A stretch of 8,752 nt of DNA from Phocaeicola_A sp964514145 (GCA_964514145.1 CAZEPM010000080.1:1-8752); one strand, 5' to 3'; numbered from the stretch's first letter, positions 1-5,235 are shown. Notes: generated from the sequence alone by a model not told the origin. Program-made: numbers and translations.

Positions 1-316
1 ACGTGGAGCCGGTTCTGTCACTCGTTCCACGATAGAAAGGCCTTCGCATTGCCCGACAAGTCGAAACGAGCAACGCTGAAAGCCCCACGCCGATGTAAAT
101 ATATAGTTACACTCAAAGAAATGACATAGAAATGTCATGACCCTTTGAGGACGTATATAATACATCCCAGGGGCGTTCCCGTTGCTTTGTTTTTGACTTG
201 TCGATGAATTTGCGAAGTTCTTCTATCGTCAAAACCAAAGCGTACAGTTACGCCTTTTATGTATATGTGTCCGCCCGACCCTCTGCCCAACAGGGCTTCC
301 AGCATTGGATACGGAC
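1..316 (-). ncRNA. candidate structured RNA, leftward, running off the window edge
   Basis: Read leftward, this stretch is a chain of stem-loops. TGTCCG/CGGACA (268-273 with 312-317) would sit at the RNA 5' end and encloses a GCCC/GGGC hairpin (285-296). Then come an 8-pair hairpin (237-256), a two-part hairpin (112-118 with 143-149, inner 121-127 with 132-138), and a domain at 2-89. In that domain 2-8 pairs with 83-89, 21-28 with 63-70, and 46-51 with 71-76; the last two cross, so a pseudoknot is possible. In four stems one pair is A-C or C-A on the plus strand but G-U on the minus strand, so they close fully only in a leftward RNA. A -7 box lies at 321-328. An open frame without ATG (113-247, minus; 44 codons) contains TIEELRKFIDKSK and could be a small or decayed gene. 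I do not recognise the RNA family, and its 3' end is outside the window. Confidence 0.4.
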
Positions 317-320
317 ATTG

Positions 321-351
321 CAAAAATAGTGTTTTTTCTGTGTCCGAAAAA
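321..351 (-). promoter_or_regulatory. leftward promoter for the left-edge RNA
   Basis: On the minus strand TATTTTTG (328 to 321) matches the Bacteroidota -7 consensus TAnnTTTG exactly. About 20 bases upstream there is only a T-run (TTT at 351 to 349), so the -33 element is weak. The predicted start, near 315-317, coincides with the first base-paired nucleotide of the structured region. Confidence 0.4.
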
Positions 352-366
352 TTTTTTCCAAGTCAT

Positions 367-399
367 TACTCAAATTAAATTTGAGTATTTGTAGTTTTG
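367..399 (+). promoter_or_regulatory. palindromic operator candidate and -7 box of the thioesterase gene
   Basis: A perfect 10-1-10 palindrome spans 367-387: arms TACTCAAATT and AATTTGAGTA around A377. It ends 4 bases before TAGTTTTG (392-399), an exact TAnnTTTG -7 match. No clear -33 TTG is present at the usual distance, so the palindrome occupies the place of the -33/spacer region. A dimeric regulator bound there would contact the core promoter. The binding protein is unknown; the palindrome is a direct observation and its role is inferred. Confidence 0.5.
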
Positions 400-426
400 C
401 ATTCTTAACTTTATAATTAAAAGATT

Positions 427-798
427 ATGTTAGAAAAAGGATTGACTTATACTAGCAGTATAACTGTTACGAATGATCATACAGCTATCTGCATGGGGTC
501 TGGAGACATGAACGTATTTGCAACGCCTGCGATGGTAGCCCTGATGGAGAATGCGGCCATGAAGTGTGTAGCCCCTCATATACCATCAAGTGATACTACG
601 GTTGGGAGCCACATCGAAACGTCGCACATCAAACCTTCTGCACTCAACGCTTCAATAGAAACTACTGCTACTCTTACGGAAATAAATGACCGAAAACTTA
701 TATTTCATGTAATAGCCAAAGATGGTGAAACAATTATTGGGGAAGGCACACATATACGCTACATTGTGAATCGAGAAAAATTTCTGAGCAAACTGTAA
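427..798 (+). CDS. FlK-like hotdog-fold acyl-CoA thioesterase
   Basis: A 123-residue single-domain hotdog protein, probably cytoplasmic, that should hydrolyse a small acyl-CoA thioester. It aligns with the fluoroacetyl-CoA thioesterase FlK as I remember that sequence. VFAT(33)PAMVALME(41)NAA, G60 and H67 keep the spacing of FlK Thr42, Glu50, Gly69 and His76, so the catalytic threonine, glutamate and histidine are all present. The FlK lid residue Phe36 aligns with Asp27 here, which argues against fluoroacetyl-CoA as substrate; many bacteria carry such FlK relatives of unknown substrate. The C-terminal part (GEGTHIRYIVNREKF) also fits the FlK end. The gene stands alone between a palindromic promoter and a hairpin facing the regulator gene, so the neighbours do not reveal the substrate. 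The ATG at 427 is the natural start; the leader is AT-rich with no Shine-Dalgarno sequence. Confidence 0.8.
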   Translation: MLEKGLTYTSSITVTNDHTAICMGSGDMNVFATPAMVALMENAAMKCVAPHIPSSDTTVGSHIETSHIKPSALNASIETTATLTEINDRKLIFHVIAKDGETIIGEGTHIRYIVNREKFLSKL

Positions 799-811
799 AA
801 TCAGAAATGGC

Positions 812-855
812 AAAAACAGGCGCGCCTCGCGAAATCACTTCGAGAGGCGCGCCTG
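812..855 (-). terminator. strong hairpin terminator between convergent genes
   Basis: A perfect 12-base stem, CAGGCGCGCCTC (817-828) with GAGGCGCGCCTG (844-855), encloses a 15-base loop. Read leftward it is followed by five U (A-run at 812-816), so it ends the leftward transcript. Read rightward there is no U-run, so its effect on the thioesterase mRNA is uncertain. Confidence 0.75.
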
Positions 856-931
856 CAATTTATGTACTAATAATTATAAATTGTGGTTACGTAATTTTTA
901 TGACTAACTAACTTATCTTTTTCTTAATGAC
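812..931 (-). ncRNA. candidate small RNA downstream of the LuxR-type regulator
   Basis: A promoter match on the minus strand (-33 TTG, 20 bases, -7 TATTTTTG) predicts a start near 931, and the strong hairpin plus U-run ends the transcript near 812. The product would be about 120 nt: an AU-rich single-stranded 5' half, a hairpin CAATTTAT/ATAAATTG (856-863 with 876-883) and directly next to it the GC-rich terminator stem. This is a typical small-RNA layout. The alternative is that the segment is only the 3' untranslated region of the regulator mRNA, which shares the terminator. Confidence 0.35.
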
Positions 932-935
932 ATTG

Positions 936-966
936 CAAAAATAAAACATGCTTTAAATTTGTGCAA
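936..966 (-). promoter_or_regulatory. leftward promoter of the candidate small RNA
   Basis: On the minus strand TTG (966 to 964) is followed after 20 bases by TATTTTTG (943 to 936), an exact -7 match. It lies past the stop codon of the regulator gene, so it cannot serve that gene. The next 8 bases, CAATGTC included, resemble those after the -7 box at 321-328. Confidence 0.4.
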
Positions 967-1010
967 TCACCATTTGTTGGTATTTCTCATCATACGAACT
1001 CAAATAATGA

Positions 1011-1616
1011 TCACATCTTAACCTCGTCAAGCTCGACCAATTTATTGACAATAGCATAAATTGTCAGACCTGCAGGAGAATGTATTTGCAGTTTTCTAGA
1101 CAGATTGCGCCGGTGAGTGATTACGGTATGAATCGAAATATAAAGTTTTTCTGCAATTTCTTTATTGGTCATTCCTTTAACTATACACTTAATAATCTCT
1201 TTCTCACGTTGGCTTAAAGTCTCACTTTCATCGTCGTCTTCATCAGAAAGATGCTGCAACTCGACAATTTTATGATAAAGACTTTCTGCATCATCAAACA
1301 AATTCATACTTTCATCATACTTCTGTAAGACTTTCTGATCCGTAATCGTACATATCAAAGCAACATATTTAACCGATGCATTTTGTTCGTCAGCTTTAAA
1401 TCCATCAATATTAAACCATCCTTCAAAAGTCGGGTTGATAATGAGAATATCAATTTTATGTGCTTGCATACAGTTTTGCAAAGCAGACATAGAAGCCACT
1501 TCGATAGGATGAATGTTCAGACTTGTCTCTGACATGTGACGCAACACAGACAAAACGCCGCTACGTACAATCACAGATGATTCAGCTACAGCAATTCTTA
1601 TCGGTTCGTTTTTCAT
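1011..1616 (-). CDS. LuxR-type transcription regulator with degenerate receiver domain
   Basis: A 201-residue DNA-binding regulator. Residues about 5-120 look like a CheY-type receiver (IRIAVAESSVIVRSGVLSVL start), but the key positions are changed. The usual acidic pair is AES, the phospho-acceptor Asp is replaced in DILIIN(61)P, and no clear conserved Lys of the fifth strand is visible. Phosphorylation by a normal sensor kinase is therefore unlikely. A short acidic linker (SDEDDDES, 124-131) leads to a well-conserved LuxR/FixJ helix-turn-helix at 133-196 (LSQREKEIIKCIVKGMTNKEIAEKLYIS, then HTVITHRRNLSRKL). The start ATG overlaps the stop of the upstream hemerythrin gene (ATGA, 4 bases), so the two are probably co-translated. 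P. gingivalis CdhR, a LuxR-type regulator linked to hemin and community behaviour, may be a relative; that link is from memory and unverified. Targets are unknown. Confidence 0.85.
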   Translation of the reverse strand: MKNEPIRIAVAESSVIVRSGVLSVLRHMSETSLNIHPIEVASMSALQNCMQAHKIDILIINPTFEGWFNIDGFKADEQNASVKYVALICTITDQKVLQKYDESMNLFDDAESLYHKIVELQHLSDEDDDESETLSQREKEIIKCIVKGMTNKEIAEKLYISIHTVITHRRNLSRKLQIHSPAGLTIYAIVNKLVELDEVKM

Positions 1617-2320
1617 AATCCTTTCTCTTTTTCCAACTGACGGACTACAGGAATAAATAAGAAATCTTCCACTTTGTTATGAAAAGCCAAATCTTGTTCG
1701 CAACTAAAAATATCAAATAATACAGAATTTAGTAAATGATTATTGCCACGCTCCGGATAATATTTCAAAATGATATTCTTCAGTTCTGTGAGCTTTAATT
1801 CCACTTGATCATGACGACGAGAAAAGACTCCTATATTATAATTCTTCTCATATTTATCATGCAACAACATATCTACATAGGTAAATACTTGTTGATTCTC
1901 ATATTCCATATGATGGCGAACTTCACCAACATACTCATCAAAAAACTTTAAGATTAAAAAGGCCACCTCATTTTTAGCCGAACAATCGATAGCATTTATC
2001 AATTTACGACGAATGGTTGGCAAACAAAAATCCAAGAAATAGCTATGCGACTGTTTTAAATAATTCGTTAATGCAACTACCGATATATCTTGAACATTAT
2101 CTTCCATCCGATCGTTTTCTTCCTGCATAAAATTAGCTACAGTCAGAAAAGTCGAACAATCCACATTGCTTTCACGACACACTTGTTCTACGGTTTTATC
2201 CCCAAAACCTAAGGATATACCAAAACGACTCATTACCAGCAACAGCCGATAGTCGTTACTGATCAAATCGCTCATCTTATCAGAAGAGCCAAATTTTGCT
2301 CGCTTATAATCCATTTTCAT
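1613..2320 (-). CDS. hemerythrin-domain protein of Ric/ScdA type
   Basis: A cytoplasmic di-iron protein, 235 residues from the chosen start. The N-terminal part (SDLISNDYRLLLVMSRFGISLGFGDKTVEQVC) resembles the short helical ScdA-type domain found before hemerythrin domains in iron-sulfur repair proteins. The rest is an HHE four-helix bundle. Counted from the GTG at 2362, the likely ligands are H106, H151-x3-E155, H184 and H228-x3-E232, so a full di-iron set appears present. The family (YtfE/ScdA/Ric) repairs iron-sulfur clusters after nitrosative or oxidative damage; here it may instead sense O2, NO or iron for the regulator it is coupled to. I prefer the ATG at 2320 (or 2314) over the GTG at 2362, because the extra residues look unlike the family and a possible promoter overlaps that extension. 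Co-directional with the regulator, overlapping it by 4 bases. Confidence 0.8.
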   Translation of the reverse strand: MKMDYKRAKFGSSDKMSDLISNDYRLLLVMSRFGISLGFGDKTVEQVCRESNVDCSTFLTVANFMQEENDRMEDNVQDISVVALTNYLKQSHSYFLDFCLPTIRRKLINAIDCSAKNEVAFLILKFFDEYVGEVRHHMEYENQQVFTYVDMLLHDKYEKNYNIGVFSRRHDQVELKLTELKNIILKYYPERGNNHLLNSVLFDIFSCEQDLAFHNKVEDFLFIPVVRQLEKEKGL

Positions 2321-2327
2321 ATCTGTA

Positions 2328-2358
2328 CAAAATAAAACATTTTCTTCAGCTTCAACAA
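2328..2358 (-). promoter_or_regulatory. possible promoter of the hemerythrin-regulator operon
   Basis: On the minus strand TTG (2358 to 2356), 20 bases, then TTATTTTG (2335 to 2328), one mismatch from TAnnTTTG. The start of transcription would fall near 2321, giving an almost leaderless mRNA for the ATGs at 2320 and 2314. This would exclude translation from the GTG at 2362. Confidence 0.3.
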
Positions 2359-2417
2359 TCACTATTTCTAGGTATTTCGAAGCATTAATTCACAATAAAT
2401 AGGTATTGCGTGAAGCT

Positions 2418-2468
2418 AAAAAAGAAAAAGATACGATCCTCATCCTATAAGATTGTATCCTGTATCTC
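2418..2468 (-). terminator. leftward terminator or attenuator upstream of the hemerythrin gene
   Basis: On the minus strand a hairpin precedes TTTTTCTTTTTT (2429 to 2418). Two pairings are possible: 2428-2434 with 2462-2468 (7 pairs, one G-U), or the inner 2430-2438 with 2451-2459 (9 positions, one C-A mismatch on this strand). No leftward gene ends here, so it would end a short RNA from the gap to the right or attenuate read-through into the hemerythrin gene. A 17-codon minus-strand frame (MNLTGKQSSAEIQDTIL) stops inside the hairpin and might be a leader peptide, though it has no biased codon run. Confidence 0.45.
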
Positions 2469-2763
2469 AGCGCTTGATTGTTTTCCGGTTAGATTCATCT
2501 TCTTTAGTCTTGTCCACACATATACATCGATGAATTAAGAGAATTTACATAATACACCTCTCAAACCAAGGTTATTATGCCCGTAAACAAGCCCAAACAA
2601 TACCGAACTTTGTTACAAAATCAAGTAGCCTTACTCAGCAGACTAAGCAGGCCTATACAAGCCGGTGACCATGGACAGTCACTATCTCACGATCTTAGCC
2701 CTCACGTGCAGACAACGAAATTAGTAACAATTGGTAACAAAATGCGAATTTAACGCAAAAAGA
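2469..2763. other. gap of about 300 bases without a convincing gene
   Basis: This segment separates the divergent hemerythrin and rplU transcription units. A hairpin at 2628-2653 (outer GCCT/AGGC, inner CTCAG/CTAAG) closes fully only on the minus strand, through a G-U pair, and GTGAC/GTCAC (2667-2683) forms another. No good minus-strand promoter is visible; the best is TTG, 18 bases, TTGGTTTG ending near 2552, two weak elements. On the plus strand a 58-residue frame (2577-2753, starting MPVNKPKQYRTLL) is open but resembles nothing I know. Confidence 0.4.
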
Positions 2764-2795
2764 TTTGTCGCTTTCAATCGGTTATCGTATTTTTG
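2764..2795 (+). promoter_or_regulatory. promoter of the rplU-rpmA operon
   Basis: TTTG (2764-2767), 20 bases, TATTTTTG (2788-2795): both elements match the Bacteroidota consensus exactly, the best promoter in the window. Transcription should start near 2801, leaving a leader of about 90 bases before rplU. Confidence 0.8.
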
Positions 2796-2807
2796 CACCC
2801 GATTCAG

Positions 2808-2863
2808 TCCGTACAGGTTAGAAAAGAAGCGAAGCCATCGGAGAAAGACTTCCACCTGACGGA
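2808..2863 (+). promoter_or_regulatory. stem-loop in the rplU leader
   Basis: TCCGT-A-CAGGT (2808-2818) pairs with ACCTGACGGA (2854-2863): 10 pairs with A2813 bulged. Inside, GAAG (2826-2829) can pair with CTTC (2849-2852). It lies wholly within the predicted leader and ends 30 bases before the rplU start. Ribosomal protein operons are often autoregulated by such leaders; whether L21 or L27 binds this one is unknown. Confidence 0.45.
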
Positions 2864-2893
2864 GAAAACCGTTTAATGAGTTTATATAATAAA

Positions 2894-3211
2894 ATGTATG
2901 TAATTGTTGAAATTAACGGACAACAGTTCAAGGCCGAAGAAGGAAAGAAATTATTTGTACACCACATTCGGAATGTTGAAGGCGGCGCAACTGTTGAGTT
3001 TGAAAAAGTTTTGTTAGTTGACAAAGATGGTGAAGTAACCGTAGGCCTTCCGACTGTAGAAGGAGCCAAAGTCGTTTGCGAAGTAAAATCTCCGCTCGTA
3101 AAAGGCGACAAAGTATTGGTATTCCACAAAAAGAGAAGAAAAGGTTACAGAAAATTGAACGGTCACCGTCAACAATTCACTGAGTTAACCATCAAACAAG
3201 TTATTGCTTAA
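2894..3211 (+). CDS. rplU: 50S ribosomal protein L21
   Basis: A 105-residue L21 protein, which binds 23S rRNA in the large ribosomal subunit. The start MYVIVEINGQQFKAEEGKKLF and the C-terminal block HKKRRKGYRKLNGHRQQFTELTI are the conserved family signatures. An in-frame ATG at 2876 would add six residues (MSLYNK), but the family begins at MYVIVE, so 2894 is chosen; there is no Shine-Dalgarno sequence at either, as usual in this phylum. It is the first gene of a two-gene operon with rpmA, 20 bases downstream. Expression should be high, given the near-consensus promoter, and may be tuned by the leader hairpin. Confidence 0.97.
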   Translation: MYVIVEINGQQFKAEEGKKLFVHHIRNVEGGATVEFEKVLLVDKDGEVTVGLPTVEGAKVVCEVKSPLVKGDKVLVFHKKRRKGYRKLNGHRQQFTELTIKQVIA

Positions 3212-3231
3212 TCATTAAATTTTAAAAGAAA

Positions 3232-3495
3232 ATGGCACATAAAAAAGGTGTTGGTAGTTCAAAGAACGGACGCGAATCTGCTAGTAAAAGATTAGGCGTA
3301 AAGCTATTTGGTGGACAGGCTTGTAAAGCCGGTAATATTATCGTCCGTCAAAGAGGAACTGTACACAATCCGGGAACAAATGTCGGAATGGGTAGTGATC
3401 ATACGCTTTATGCATTGGTAAACGGAACCGTATCTTTTAAAAAGGGACGCGAGAACAAAAGTTATGTCTCTGTAATCCCTTTTACCGAAGCATAA
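3232..3495 (+). CDS. rpmA: 50S ribosomal protein L27
   Basis: An 87-residue L27 protein, whose N-terminal tail reaches the peptidyl transferase centre of the 50S subunit. The sequence starts directly with MAHKKGVGSSKNGRES, without the cleavable N-terminal extension known from Firmicutes L27, so no protease processing is expected. The conserved core GGQACKAGNIIVRQRGT and MGSDHTLYAL is intact. It follows rplU in the same operon, and a terminator lies 28 bases after its stop. Confidence 0.97.
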   Translation: MAHKKGVGSSKNGRESASKRLGVKLFGGQACKAGNIIVRQRGTVHNPGTNVGMGSDHTLYALVNGTVSFKKGRENKSYVSVIPFTEA

Positions 3496-3523
3496 CGAGT
3501 TCTGTAGGTGAAAGAAACAAATT

Positions 3524-3556
3524 AAAGGCTCTGGATAATTTCCATGAGCCTTTTTT
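3524..3556 (+). terminator. terminator of the rplU-rpmA operon
   Basis: AAAGGCTC (3524-3531) pairs with GAGCCTTT (3546-3553), extended inward by TGGA/TCCA (3532-3535 with 3541-3544) around loop TAATT, with T3545 bulged. A run of six T (3551-3556) follows the GC part. The serS promoter begins right after it. Confidence 0.85.
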
Positions 3557-3557
3557 A

Positions 3558-3586
3558 TTCCAAAACAGTGAAAATAGCTATCTTTG
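3558..3586 (+). promoter_or_regulatory. promoter of serS
   Basis: TATCTTTG (3579-3586) is an exact -7 match. A weak -33 (TTC, 3558-3560) lies 18 bases upstream, touching the T-run of the preceding terminator. serS thus appears to be transcribed separately from rplU-rpmA despite the short gap. Confidence 0.55.
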
Positions 3587-3626
3587 CTGTACTTATACAA
3601 AAATGTATTCATCAATCATTAAAGAT

Positions 3627-4901
3627 ATGCTTACGATTAAACAAATTACTCAAGACACAGCGCATACAATCCGTGCTTTGGAAAAGAAACACTTTGCCAA
3701 TGCAAAAGAAACGATAGAGCAAGTACTTGAGTTAAACGATAAACGACGCCATACGCAAACTCAATTAGATAAACATCTTGCAGAAGTCAATTCGATATCA
3801 AAAACCATCGGATCTCTCATAAAAGAAGGCAAAAAAGAAGAAGCCGAAAAAGCTAAAAAACAGGTAACTGAAATTAAAGAACACTGCAAACAGCTGGAAG
3901 AGGTCAAGATGCAAGCCGAAAAAGAGATGCAAGACGTACTCTATACGATCCCTAACCTACCCTACGACGAAGTACCTGAAGGAAAAACCGCCGAAGACAA
4001 TCTTGTCATAAAAACAGGCGGTATGGAAACAGAACTGCCAAAAGACGCATTGCCACACTGGGAACTGGCAAAAAAATACAACCTGATAGACTTCGACCTT
4101 GGTGTGAAAGTTACCGGAGCCGGTTTCCCTATCTATATAGGTAAAGGAGCCAGACTACAACGGGCGCTGATTAACTTCTTTCTTGACGAAGCACACCGCG
4201 CCGGATATACGGAAATCATTCCGCCAACAGTAGTCAATGCCGCGTCCGGATATGGAACCGGACAACTACCTGACAAAGAAGGCCAAATGTATCATTGCGA
4301 AACAGACGACTTGTATTTGATTCCGACAGCCGAAGTACCGGTAACCAATATCTATCGCGACGTCATTCTCGACGAAAAAGAATTGCCAATCAAGAACTGT
4401 GCCTATACGCAGTGTCTTCGTCGCGAAGCCGGCTCTTATGGAAAAGACGTACGCGGTCTAAACCGCCTACATGAGTTTTCCAAAGTCGAACTAGTCCGCA
4501 TCGACACACCCGAGCATTCGCACATCTCACATCAAGAAATGCTCGACCACGTAGAGGGCCTGTTACAAAAACTCGAACTGCCTTATCGTATCCTTCGCTT
4601 ATGTGGTGGCGACATGAGTTTTACGGCTGCAATCTGTTACGATTTTGAAGTATATTCAGAGGCACAAAAACGCTGGCTTGAAGTCAGTTCGGTTTCAAAT
4701 TTCGACACTTATCAGGCCAATCGCCTAAAATGCCGCTACCGCACCAGTGAAAAGAAAATAGAACTTTGCCATACGCTAAACGGTTCTGCATTGGCATTGC
4801 CCCGTATCTTGGCAGCCTTGCTTGAGAATAATCAGACCCTTTCGGGCATCCGTATTCCCAAAGCATTAATTCCATATTGCGGATTCGACATCATCAGCTA
4901 A
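3627..4901 (+). CDS. serS: seryl-tRNA synthetase
   Basis: Class II aminoacyl-tRNA synthetase that charges tRNA-Ser (and tRNA-Sec where present) with serine. From 3627 it has 424 residues, the usual family length. The N-terminal arm (about 28-105, charged and heptad-like, KKEEAEKAKKQVTEIKEHCKQLEE) is the antiparallel coiled coil that grips the long variable arm of the tRNA. The catalytic domain shows TAEVP (234-238) of the serine pocket, motif 2 at 264-289 (LRREAGSYGKDVRGLNRLHEF, Arg265/Arg266), and motif 3 at 384-403 (LNGSALALPRILAALLENNQ, Arg393 for ATP). An in-frame ATG at 3603 would add eight residues (MYSSIIKD), but family members start at MLTIK. It follows rpmA, as is common in Bacteroidales, with its own promoter and terminator. 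Confidence 0.97.
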   Translation: MLTIKQITQDTAHTIRALEKKHFANAKETIEQVLELNDKRRHTQTQLDKHLAEVNSISKTIGSLIKEGKKEEAEKAKKQVTEIKEHCKQLEEVKMQAEKEMQDVLYTIPNLPYDEVPEGKTAEDNLVIKTGGMETELPKDALPHWELAKKYNLIDFDLGVKVTGAGFPIYIGKGARLQRALINFFLDEAHRAGYTEIIPPTVVNAASGYGTGQLPDKEGQMYHCETDDLYLIPTAEVPVTNIYRDVILDEKELPIKNCAYTQCLRREAGSYGKDVRGLNRLHEFSKVELVRIDTPEHSHISHQEMLDHVEGLLQKLELPYRILRLCGGDMSFTAAICYDFEVYSEAQKRWLEVSSVSNFDTYQANRLKCRYRTSEKKIELCHTLNGSALALPRILAALLENNQTLSGIRIPKALIPYCGFDIIS

Positions 4902-4930
4902 CAGAATCTCATTATATTTTCGTTTATCAG

Positions 4931-4980
4931 AACGCAAGCTACTCCAATAACTTTATTGCAGAAGTTTGCGTTTGTTTTTT
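4931..4980 (+). terminator. terminator of serS
   Basis: AACGCAAGCT (4931-4940) pairs with AGTTTGCGTT (4963-4972), one G-U pair. The loop holds a second stem CAATA/TATTG (4945-4949 with 4954-4958). The tail TTTGTTTTTT reaches 4980. Confidence 0.85.
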
Positions 4981-5125
4981 ATCATACACATCCTTTCCGA
5001 TCCCTTATTGGAGCATGATGCCATCATAACCGTTAAGGCTAATGCCTGAAACGAAGTACATCGATTGCTTTTCACCCGATTGGCTACTAGCTTGGACTAT
5101 CCGCAAAGAAGATGCAAATCACTTA
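4981..5125. other. non-coding stretch between serS and the Nfn-type gene
   Basis: With its flanks this belongs to a 334-base gap without a gene. I see no open frame of note. There is a 6-1-6 palindrome ATGATG-C-CATCAT (5015-5027) and a small AGGC/GCCT hairpin (5036-5047), both weak. The regulatory part of the gap lies further right (5126-5233). Confidence 0.5.
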
Positions 5126-5150
5126 TAATCTAAATAATCTAAACTAAATC
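5126..5150 (+). repeat. tandem 9-base repeat upstream of the Nfn-type promoter
   Basis: TAATCTAAA occurs twice head to tail (5126-5134, 5135-5143) and is followed by the related CTAAATC (5144-5150). The repeats end just before the likely -33 element, the place of an activator site or A/T-rich upstream element. Confidence 0.5.
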
Positions 5151-5152
5151 TA

Positions 5153-5183
5153 TTTCCTAATACCCTCAAAACTCCTATATTTG
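5153..5183 (+). promoter_or_regulatory. promoter of the Nfn-type fusion gene
   Basis: TTTC (5153-5156, one mismatch from TTTG), 19 bases, then TATATTTG (5176-5183), an exact -7 match. Start of transcription near 5189, giving a leader of about 47 bases. Confidence 0.65.
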
Positions 5184-5190
5184 CATTGCT

Positions 5191-5233
5191 TAATTGACAA
5201 TTAGTATTAGAGACACTAATTTATCTTAGATAA
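5191..5233 (+). promoter_or_regulatory. three adjoining inverted repeats in the Nfn-type leader
   Basis: TAATTG-A-CAATTA (5191-5203), ATTAGT/ACTAAT (5200-5205 with 5215-5220) and TTATCT-T-AGATAA (5221-5233) fill almost the whole leader up to the ATG at 5236. The first and third are perfect 6-1-6 palindromes, a form typical of dimeric repressor sites. They could also be weak RNA hairpins near the ribosome site. No regulator is identified. Confidence 0.4.
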
Positions 5234-5235
5234 AC

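Noticed and set aside
135..323. 62-codon minus-strand frame starting MQCPYPMLEALL
   Set aside because: It starts with TTG and overlaps the hairpin chain. Its composition is less protein-like than the overlapping frame at 113-247, and I recognise no family.
817..855. GGCGCGCC palindromes as recognition sites or recombination sites
   Set aside because: They are the two arms of a terminator stem, which explains the symmetry.
2320..2362. N-terminal extension of the hemerythrin protein from the GTG at 2362
   Set aside because: GTG start, residues unlike the family N-terminus as I remember it, and a possible promoter lies inside it; the ATG at 2320 or 2314 is more likely.
2485..2500. GGTTAGATTCA resembling a tRNA T-arm
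   Set aside because: One mismatch to the GTTCRANYC core, and no acceptor or anticodon stem can be found around it.
2577..2753. 58-residue plus-strand frame starting MPVNKPKQYRTLL
   Set aside because: Open and ATG-started, but there is no promoter match before it, no family resemblance, and the region has minus-strand hairpins. Chance cannot be excluded; a homology search would decide.
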